Assembly: GCA_018065885.1 (NCBI GenBank)
Contig: JAGHSL010000159.1
Coordinates: 1 to 9,719, forward strand
Source: Candidatus Limimorpha equi
GTDB lineage: Bacteria > Bacteroidota > Bacteroidia > Bacteroidales > F082
Direction of reading: 5' to 3'
Length of the DNA: 9,719 bases
How positions within the stretch are numbered: position 1 is the first letter of the stretch; each line of letters opens with the position of its first letter. This document shows positions 1-7,421 of the stretch, piece after piece. The position numbers and the translations under genes were made by a program. The notes under the pieces were generated by a model. The model was not told the origin of the DNA. It worked only from the letters and a program-made list of their open reading frames with translations, and did no database searches.

Positions 1-126
1 ATACTCAAGAACGGGAGAAAGGCCGTGTCATTCTTCAAGTACGGCCTGGACTACATCGCCGAGTGCATAATGAACCCTAATCATATACCTAAATTCGACA
101 TCTTTCAAATTTTGTCATGTACTTAG
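1..126 (+). CDS. IS4-type transposase, C-terminal end (partial)
   Basis: Frame 1 is open from the window edge to a TAG at 124-126, giving 41 residues with no start inside the window. The text ILKNGRKAVSFFKYGLDYIA, then a short basic stretch and a final ILSCT, resembles the C-terminal tail of IS4-family (DDE) transposases that I know from Bacteroidota insertion sequences. The catalytic DDE residues would lie upstream, outside the window. An insertion sequence should end shortly after this stop codon, but I could not identify its terminal inverted repeat because the left end is not visible. The family assignment rests on a short tail and is moderate. That it is the end of a real coding sequence is likely. 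Confidence 0.55.
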   Translation: MLKNGRKAVSFFKYGLDYIAECIMNPNHIPKFDIFQILSCT

Positions 127-127
127 A

Positions 128-331
128 GTGTTTTATATTAAACAAATTGATAATCATCAGATTCTGGAATATATGATTAGCAATTGTTCAAACATCTTTT
201 GTTTAATGAGAGGTGATGATAATCATAAAATGTTGGGAGAGCAAGCGTATAAGCTATACGAGGAACTTGGCTTCCCTTACGAAGAAGTAAGACGGATTAC
301 GAACAAATATATGTATCGGATTGAAATATAG
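128..331 (+). CDS. Small hypothetical ORF, possibly a gene remnant next to the IS
   Basis: This is a 67-residue reading frame with a GTG start at 128, only two bases after the transposase stop, and a TAG at 329-331. An ATG at 173 is an alternative start and would give 52 residues. The second half (GDDNHKMLGEQAYKLYEELG, then an acidic/basic tail) reads like a soluble alpha-helical protein. I recognise no family. There is no ribosome binding site before the GTG, and the frame stays open upstream for at least a few codons into the transposase region. I therefore think it is as likely to be the C-terminal remainder of a gene cut by the insertion sequence as an intact small gene. Confidence 0.3.
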   Translation: MFYIKQIDNHQILEYMISNCSNIFCLMRGDDNHKMLGEQAYKLYEELGFPYEEVRRITNKYMYRIEI

Positions 332-369
332 CTTGATAGTTGTTCTAGATGTTGTTGAAGTGTACATGG

Positions 370-409
370 TTAATCATCAAAATAAGTGCCAGAATCAATG
401 TCGCAAACC
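370..409 (-). pseudogene. 3'-terminal fragment of aat (second copy of the tail)
   Basis: On the minus strand these 40 bases match the last 40 bases of the complete aat gene (1963-2002) with about five differences. They encode ...VCDIDSGTYFDD-stop against VVYDMDSDTYFDD-stop in the complete gene. The frame stays open a little further upstream to 453, where it meets a stop, but there the similarity to aat is lost. The copy is in the same orientation as aat, 1593 bases away. It is too short to be a gene. It is either the end of a duplicated aat left after an insertion or deletion, or the end of a different protein sharing the same tail. Confidence 0.6.
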
Positions 410-536
410 CAATGTATATCGGCGTTTGCGATATGCCCTTTCCTGCATTTGACCTATAGGCCAAATTCACATGGAATGTGCGATGTTTTAAAACTAACAT
501 ATAAACATTTATCATACACAAATCTTATTTGAAATC

Positions 537-1082
537 ATGGAAAATAAAATTATTATTTGCTTATGCGTCATTGCATTGGCGGGATGCGTCAGCAACAGTT
601 CAAATTCTAATTCGATAAATAGCGATGTCATAGATACAGTTTCTGTTAATAAAAAAACTGATTGTGCAAAGTGTTCATATAAAGAACCGAGAGAAGAAAT
701 AGTGAATTTTTTCGGCAAAACGCTGATAATTAATAATTACGCTAATACAATACAGCAAATTGAAACTATTGCCGCCGATGATGAGATGTTGAGAATTGAA
801 CATCTTGAAAATAATAGAGATGTCCTGTATATTGGCGAAATTGGTTTTGGAATAAACATATATAAGGGAGAACTATCTTTGCTGTCAAGTACAACGGCAG
901 AAGACCCCAAGGTGCAACAACAGGTCGTGGCCTACATGAATAATTTGTATGGTGCGCCAGAGGAATGCGAGCCCTATAATTATCTATGGCGGGTATCTGG
1001 TGAAGATGGATATTTCACTATAGTCTCTCGTCTGCGATGTCTACATACTGAAGAAGGAGGCACGGTATTGTTTTTTTATTGA
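537..1082 (+). CDS. Hypothetical lipoprotein
   Basis: This 181-residue protein starts at an ATG at 537. It has a short basic N-terminus, a hydrophobic segment (about residues 5-15) and a lipobox LAGC with the acylated cysteine at residue 17, so it should be cleaved by signal peptidase II and anchored in a membrane facing the periplasm or outside. Residues 18-32 are a Ser/Asn-rich linker. There is no acidic stretch just after the cysteine of the kind used for surface export in Bacteroides. The mature part (about 50-181) is a mixed alpha/beta domain with cysteines at 43, 46, 144 and 168 that could form disulfides. It ends in LFFY after a run of seven T residues in the DNA. I recognise no family. 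It stands alone in plus orientation between two minus-strand aat sequences, and I see no clear promoter upstream. Confidence 0.75.
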   Translation: MENKIIICLCVIALAGCVSNSSNSNSINSDVIDTVSVNKKTDCAKCSYKEPREEIVNFFGKTLIINNYANTIQQIETIAADDEMLRIEHLENNRDVLYIGEIGFGINIYKGELSLLSSTTAEDPKVQQQVVAYMNNLYGAPEECEPYNYLWRVSGEDGYFTIVSRLRCLHTEEGGTVLFFY

Positions 1083-1105
1083 AATTAACTCTAAAGACTT
1101 AACAT

Positions 1106-1306
1106 TCATTTTAGCCGCTGACGAACAGTGGTCTTACGGATACTCGCACCTTTGATTTGGATCTCAGCTCCTTCAAACACTTTTGTCGCAATCACTACGC
1201 ATACTTCCAAATCGCCTAAGACCAGATGACCTCTTGCTATGGAGTGGTGAAAAGAGCAAAGAAATATCTTGTCGTTAGGCAGCCTCAGGCTGATGCCTAT
1301 GTTCGT
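1106..1306 (-). pseudogene. Startless 66-codon reading frame, possible gene remnant
   Basis: On the minus strand a frame is open from 1306 to a TGA at 1106-1108. It contains no ATG and only weak alternative starts (a TTG and GTG codons). The translation has a protein-like texture: an amphipathic middle (GDLEVCVVIATKVFEGAEI) and a strongly basic end (SIRKTTVRQRLK). I do not recognise it. It may be the C-terminal remainder of a decayed gene whose upstream part is gone; the region just upstream holds tandem repeats. The complementary plus strand shows no better frame. Confidence that it was once coding is low. Confidence 0.25.
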
Positions 1307-1329
1307 TTAATGGTAATCCAATATGTAAT

Positions 1330-1398
1330 GCGCCAAATGACCAAATAAAAGTGAGCCAAATAACCAAACAAAAGTGCGCCAAATAACCAAATCAATGG
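1330..1398. repeat. Three tandem 23-base repeats
   Basis: Three adjacent 23-base units occupy 1330-1352, 1353-1375 and 1376-1398. Each has the core GCCAAATnACCAAAt/c, and the first two end in AAAAGT. Units 1 and 2 differ at about four positions, and unit 3 departs in its last few bases. The units abut with no spacers, so this is a short tandem repeat and not a CRISPR array. It lies about 26 bases downstream of the proX-like gene, in the otherwise gene-free stretch 1083-1423. That stretch also contains a near-palindrome CAGCCT-C-AGGCTG at 1280-1292. I see no function for either. Confidence 0.75.
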
Positions 1399-1405
1399 AA
1401 ATATT

Positions 1406-1421
1406 TCTGACCTAAGTCAGA
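1406..1421 (-). terminator. Weak hairpin downstream of the uvrA-aat-proX operon
   Basis: A perfect 6-base inverted repeat, TCTGAC and GTCAGA, with a 4-base loop lies two bases beyond the stop codon of the proX-like gene. On the minus strand it is followed by an AT-rich but not U-rich stretch. The position suits a transcription terminator or mRNA 3'-end stabiliser for the operon, but the stem is short. Confidence 0.35.
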
Positions 1422-1423
1422 TT

Positions 1424-1948
1424 TCACTCATATAACTCCACAAACTCATACTCATTTCCAGAAGCCTCCAAATATTTGATAAAGTCTTCGTTGCGGATGA
1501 CGATGGTTGCCGTGTTGTCGTTAGGATGGAAGCTCAAGCGTGGAGCATTTTGTAGGTTCTTGTCCAAGAAAAGATGGACATGGTTTTCGGTGTCGTTGAT
1601 GAGGCCGAAAGGCGAGACACTGCCAGGCTTCAAGCCAAGATATTTCTCCATGCGAGCCTCCGAAGCAAAGGTTAGCTTGCCTTGATGAAGCCGCTGCTCC
1701 AAGTCGTGGATGTCCATTTGGTGCATACATTCAAAGATGACAAGATAATGCCGATTGCCCTTGTGGTTCCTGAAAAACAGGTTCTTACAGTGTGTCGAGT
1801 CAAACTCTTTCCAGTATTTGATGGCCGCTTCAATGGTCGGAATAGGCGGATGGAAATAGATGTCGAACTCGATACCTAAACCTTTCAAAGTGTCGACGAC
1901 TTTTTGCTGCCTTTCGCTTAATTCGTGCGTTATTTCGGTGGATTTCAT
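1424..1948 (-). CDS. YbaK/ProX-type aminoacyl-tRNA editing deacylase
   Basis: This 174-residue cytoplasmic protein belongs to the YbaK/ProX (INS-like) superfamily. Members hydrolyse mischarged aminoacyl-tRNAs in trans, and the free-standing PrdX/ProXp-ala group clears Ala-tRNA(Pro). Visible hallmarks are an N-terminal helix, the FHPP-PT-EAA segment (about 32-42), then CKNLFFRN with the family's catalytic lysine (K55), GNRHYLVIFE (about 64-73), and later GLKPGSVSPFGL and the NHVHLFLD strand. The order and length fit a complete stand-alone domain with no synthetase attached. The start chosen is the ATG at 1946-1948. An in-frame TTG at 1966, directly at the aat stop, would add six residues but looks less likely. 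It follows aat by 14 bases, so it is the last gene of the uvrA-aat-proX operon. The substrate is inferred from the family, not seen. Confidence 0.88.
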   Translation of the reverse strand: MKSTEITHELSERQQKVVDTLKGLGIEFDIYFHPPIPTIEAAIKYWKEFDSTHCKNLFFRNHKGNRHYLVIFECMHQMDIHDLEQRLHQGKLTFASEARMEKYLGLKPGSVSPFGLINDTENHVHLFLDKNLQNAPRLSFHPNDNTATIVIRNEDFIKYLEASGNEYEFVELYE

Positions 1949-1962
1949 AGGAGCGCAATTTA

Positions 1963-2742
1963 TCAATCGTCAAAATAAGTGTCAGAATCCATGTCGTAAA
2001 CCACGAATTTGAGCTTTTCAGGTGATACGATTTTGATGTTAAATTCCTCAACATCGCCAGTTCCCCAATTGCCAACTAAGGTCGGCTCGCTGACCAATTC
2101 TTTCAGTTCTTTAATGTATTCGCTTCTCGGAATCGTGTAGGCTCCAAGGCTTACTAAGTGTTTCGTTTCTTGCTGACAATCAATTAGCTTAAATCCATTC
2201 AGTTGAAGGAATTTGTGAAGGTAATGAAAGGCCACTTTTGAAGCATCGGTAACCGTATGGAACATCGATTCGCCACAGAAAATCTTACCAATTGAAACGC
2301 CGTAAAGTCCGCCGACAAGTTCACCGTTGCAATACGTCTCAAATGAATGTGCCAAACCGCGCTGATGCAAATTGCAGTAGGCTTCAATCATTTCATCCAA
2401 AATCCAAGTGCCATCTTGGCCTTCGCGTGGTGTGTTGGCGCAATGTTCCATGACGCTGCGGAAATTGGTGTCGATTTTACATTCAAATTTGCCTGATTTT
2501 ATGATGTGTTTCAATGACTTGGATACTTTCATTTCGCCCGGACGGATGACAAGACGCGGGTCGAGCGACCACCAAAGTATAGGCTCATCGTCATTGTACC
2601 ACGGGAAAATACCATTGGCGTAGGCCACCACAAGTCTTTCTGCCGACAAATCGCCGCCAAAAGCCAACAGACCGTCCTTGTTTGCTTTTTCCGCCGAAGG
2701 AAAGAAAGGATGCTCGTTGTCAAGTAAGTAAATTCTGTTCAT
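1963..2742 (-). CDS. aat: Leucyl/phenylalanyl-tRNA-protein transferase
   Basis: Aat transfers Leu or Phe from charged tRNA to N-terminal Arg or Lys of proteins, marking them for ClpS/ClpAP-type degradation (N-degron pathway, cytoplasm). Family motifs occur in order: GLLAFGGDLS (24-33), YANGIFPWY (41-49), ILWWSLDPR (55-63), GTWI (111-114), HSFE (132-135), GGLYGVSIG (144-152), FCGESMF (155-161), LIDCQ (186-190) and SLG-Y-IPR (198-206). The start is the ATG at 2740-2742; a TTG two codons upstream is rejected. The protein is 259 residues against about 234 in E. coli. The extra length is a C-terminal tail of roughly 30 residues ending DMDSDTYFDD, and the DNA encoding that tail end recurs at 370-409. 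The gene lies 41 bases after uvrA and 14 before the proX-like gene, so all three are probably co-transcribed. Confidence 0.96.
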   Translation of the reverse strand: MNRIYLLDNEHPFFPSAEKANKDGLLAFGGDLSAERLVVAYANGIFPWYNDDEPILWWSLDPRLVIRPGEMKVSKSLKHIIKSGKFECKIDTNFRSVMEHCANTPREGQDGTWILDEMIEAYCNLHQRGLAHSFETYCNGELVGGLYGVSIGKIFCGESMFHTVTDASKVAFHYLHKFLQLNGFKLIDCQQETKHLVSLGAYTIPRSEYIKELKELVSEPTLVGNWGTGDVEEFNIKIVSPEKLKFVVYDMDSDTYFDD

Positions 2743-2783
2743 TATCAAAAAGTTACAACTCGCTATTTAACAAGTTCCTTTAT

Positions 2784-5594
<2,811 letters not shown>

Positions 5595-5614
5595 AACCGT
5601 GAAATTTGAAACTG

Positions 5615-5622
5615 CAAAGGTA
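5615..5622 (-). promoter_or_regulatory. uvrA promoter, -7 element TACCTTTG
   Basis: On the minus strand TACCTTTG fits the Bacteroidota -7 consensus TAnnTTTG. No clear TTTG-type -33 element is found 19-21 bases further upstream; that position holds a T-run and ordinary sequence. Transcription would start near 5608, leaving a leader of about 14 bases before the TTG start codon at 5594. This site decides the uvrA start, because every upstream start would lie before the promoter. Confidence 0.65.
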
Positions 5623-5676
5623 CGAAAAAAACGATTTTGAGTTGGTGATGAAAATTGTTGAAAACAATTGGTGTGT

Positions 5677-5831
5677 CTTTTGCCCCGTAAATCTAAGGTT
5701 TGCCACAAATTGTGCGCCGCCCGGCTCCATTGTCCATTTTTTGTTTATGACTGTTGTCTATTATCATGCAAATTTACTACTTTTGCCCTGCAAATCAGAT
5801 ATGAGGCAGTTTGCGCAGCAAATCTAAGGTT
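5677..5831. repeat. Imperfect repeats in the uvrA / flavin reductase divergent region
   Basis: The 12 bases AAATCTAAGGTT occur at 5689-5700 and again at 5820-5831. In addition TTTTGCCC-G-AAATC occurs at about 5679-5694 and 5781-5796 with two differences. The second of these overlaps the predicted promoter of the plus-strand genes, so the upstream copy may be a decayed duplicate of the promoter region. The rest of the 5595-5858 intergenic stretch shows no gene that I can support. Confidence 0.5.
5754..5785 (+). promoter_or_regulatory. Promoter of the flavin reductase / membrane protein transcript
   Basis: The -7 element TACTTTTG lies at 5778-5785 and a TTG at 5754-5756 serves as the -33 element, with 21 bases between. 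Transcription would start near 5792, about 65 bases before the ATG at 5859. It is the only promoter I see ahead of the flavin reductase fragment, the membrane protein gene and the complete flavin reductase gene, so all three probably share it. Confidence 0.6.
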
Positions 5832-5858
5832 GATTATTATATAGTGAACTAATAAATT

Positions 5859-6182
5859 ATGAAAATCCCTTTTAAACCAGGAACATTGATATATCCTCTG
5901 CCAGCCGTGATGGTGACTTGCGGCGATTGCGAGGAAAACTACAACATCCTGACCGTGGCGTGGACGGGTACCATTTGCTACGACCCGCCGATGTGCTATG
6001 TCTCCATCCGCAAGGAACGACATTCTTACGCTTTGATTAAGAAGAACATGGAGTTTGTCATCAACCTGACGACGGAAGATTTGGCTACTGCTACCGACTG
6101 GTGCGGCGTGCGCTCGGGCAGAGACTACAACGAATTCAAGAAGACGCTTTATCCGGAACTGGATTTGATTGCTGAAATTTGA
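5859..6182 (+). pseudogene. Flavin reductase, 5' fragment (truncated copy)
   Basis: The reading frame encodes 107 residues. The first 95 or so match the N-terminal half of the complete flavin reductase at 6791 almost throughout, with DNA identity of about 94% by eye. After about 6143 the match ends abruptly, and 12 unrelated codons (beginning LYPELD) lead to a TGA. The product would keep the first part of the FMN-binding split barrel (TVAWTGTIC, DPPMCYVSIR, NMEFVINL) but lack the C-terminal half, including the conserved SHDMF strand, so it is probably not a functional reductase. The start codon and promoter are intact, and most differences are synonymous, so a peptide may still be made. The membrane protein gene begins 18 bases downstream. 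Confidence 0.85.
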
Positions 6183-6200
6183 TGATGAAATTGCAAGGTT

Positions 6201-6794
6201 ATGAATGAGGAAGAAAATAATGCACAAGAGCAAATCGTTCCAAGACCTGAAGGATATACCATTGTGAAGTATGCCGGGGGCTGGACGGATTTTATCTCAT
6301 TATTAGGGGCTTTGATAATTAGTTGTACTTGGGGATTAGAATTAGCATACATTTACCTTGGAAGTTATTTCACTGATCTTGGATGGCTGTATATAATTGT
6401 TTATTTCATTTTTTGTCTTTTTTTAAGGCTAATAATGCATAAAATAACCGATGTAAAAGTCAATCTTAAGATAACAGAAGAGGGTTTAGAACAAACAAGG
6501 CTTTCAGGATCAAAACTTTATCCCGAATACAGAAAGATTGAATGGGAAGATATGAAAAGAATATATTTGAATGGAAGAGTGAAAGGTCAAGACTTTTTGA
6601 TAACGGTTTGCCGTGGAGTGAATTTCCGTATCTTTATTCCAGTTCTTCAGCTTTTTGTGAAGCAGGAAAGTAATTATGAAGAAAATCGTGATTTTAGTGA
6701 AAAGTTTGAAATGATGGCTATAAAACATGGCTTTCATAGAAAACCGAGGAGATACAATAATATTCTTTGCCGAAATAAAACTAAACAACAATGA
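6201..6794 (+). CDS. Small membrane protein with a PH-like cytoplasmic domain
   Basis: This 197-residue protein has a charged N-terminus (about 1-28), two hydrophobic segments (about 31-53 and 61-79) likely to cross the inner membrane, then a soluble beta-rich region (about 84-150: VKVNLKITEEGLEQ, IEWEDMKRIYL, DFLITV, NFRIFIPV) and a basic tail. Two membrane helices followed by such a domain resemble the YcxB/bacterial PH-domain proteins. The match is by general pattern, so no function is assigned. The gene lies between the two copies of the flavin reductase 5' end. Its stop (TGA, 6792-6794) overlaps the start of the complete flavin reductase gene in ATGA. It is AT-richer than its flanks, which suggests a different origin. 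Confidence 0.8.
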   Translation: MNEEENNAQEQIVPRPEGYTIVKYAGGWTDFISLLGALIISCTWGLELAYIYLGSYFTDLGWLYIIVYFIFCLFLRLIMHKITDVKVNLKITEEGLEQTRLSGSKLYPEYRKIEWEDMKRIYLNGRVKGQDFLITVCRGVNFRIFIPVLQLFVKQESNYEENRDFSEKFEMMAIKHGFHRKPRRYNNILCRNKTKQQ

Positions 6795-7357
6795 AAATCC
6801 CTTTTAAACCTGGAACACTGATATATCCTCTGCCAGCCGTGATGGTGACTTGCGGCGATTGCGAGGAAAACTACAACATTCTGACCGTGGCGTGGACGGG
6901 CACCATTTGCAGCGACCCGCCGATGTGCTATGTCTCCATCCGCAAGGAACGACTTTCTTACGCATTGATTAAGAAGAACATGGAGTTTGTCATCAACCTG
7001 ACAACGGAAGATTTGGCAGCGGCCACCGACTGGTGCGGCGTGCGCTCGGGCAGAGACTACAACAAGTTCAAGGAGATGCACCTGCACGCTGAAAAGGCGC
7101 AAATCGTGAAGGCTCCTTTGATTCAAGAGTCGCCTTTGAACATCGAATGTCGGGTGGTCGAAATCAAGGAACTCGGTTCACACGACATGTTTATTGCCGA
7201 AGTCATGGCCATCAATGCCGATGAAAAACTGATTGACAAAGGCACAGGCGCGTTCCAACTGAATCATGCGCGGCCTTTGGCGTTTTCTCATGGAAAATAC
7301 TACGGCTTGGGCGAAAAAATCGGTGGCTTCGGCTTTTCGGTGAAAAAAAAGAAATAA
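6791..7357 (+). CDS. Flavin reductase family protein (FMN-binding split barrel)
   Basis: This complete 188-residue cytoplasmic protein belongs to the flavin reductase / flavoredoxin family, which binds FMN and uses it in NAD(P)H-linked flavin reduction or electron transfer. Visible features are the start of the barrel (GTLIYPLPAVMVTCG, about 8-22), NYNILTVAWTGTIC (27-40), PPMCYVSIRKER (43-54), NMEFVINLTTEDL (63-75), the ELGSHDMFIAEV strand (127-138), an AFQLNHARPLAF segment (154-165) and a lysine-rich end. The start ATG at 6791 overlaps the preceding stop by four bases (ATGA), so translation is probably coupled to the membrane protein gene. The 5' half is duplicated upstream and the last 22 codons are duplicated at 8889-8962. 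The partner enzyme or substrate cannot be told from the sequence. Confidence 0.92.
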   Translation: MKIPFKPGTLIYPLPAVMVTCGDCEENYNILTVAWTGTICSDPPMCYVSIRKERLSYALIKKNMEFVINLTTEDLAAATDWCGVRSGRDYNKFKEMHLHAEKAQIVKAPLIQESPLNIECRVVEIKELGSHDMFIAEVMAINADEKLIDKGTGAFQLNHARPLAFSHGKYYGLGEKIGGFGFSVKKKK

Positions 7358-7362
7358 TTTTT

Positions 7363-7392
7363 TTTGCCTAATTTGAAAAAATAGTATTTTTG
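7363..7392 (+). promoter_or_regulatory. Promoter of the thioredoxin-like protein gene
   Basis: TTTG at 7363-7366 and TATTTTTG at 7385-7392 are separated by 18 bases, a close fit to the Bacteroidota -33/-7 consensus. The expected start site is near 7399, giving a leader of about 23 bases before the ATG at 7422. The same arrangement recurs at 8967-8998 after the flavin reductase 3' fragment. Confidence 0.75.
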
Positions 7393-7421
7393 CGTGATTA
7401 TTAACATTATACAAATTTGCT

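Larger units (their letters stand above)
5859..7075 (+). repeat. Direct repeat pair flanking the membrane protein gene
   Basis: Copy 1 is 5859-6143 and copy 2 is 6791-7075, in the same orientation and 932 bases apart, with about 17 differences over the pair by eye. The similarity begins at the flavin reductase ATG and ends near its codon 95. Recombination between the copies would delete the membrane protein gene and restore a single flavin reductase gene behind the promoter. Confidence 0.85.

Noticed and set aside
1071..1158. Frameshift in the lipoprotein gene at the seven-T run, extending it to a stop near 1158
   Set aside because: The protein ends naturally in LFFY right after the run, and the alternative frame shows no continuation of a domain.
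1330..1398. CRISPR array
   Set aside because: The three units abut without spacers and are not identical, and there are no cas genes in the window.
2740..2748. TTG start two codons upstream of the aat ATG
   Set aside because: The ATG at 2742 is a normal start and the extra residues add nothing conserved.
5595..5708. N-terminal extension of uvrA to an upstream start at 5708
   Set aside because: It contains the TACCTTTG promoter element and repeat sequence, has no family similarity, and would make the protein longer than UvrA usually is.
5745..6233. Minus-strand frame opposite the flavin reductase fragment, with a near copy at 6734-7126
   Set aside because: The two look like a conserved pair only because the sense strand is duplicated; they are antisense shadows of the flavin reductase 5' end.
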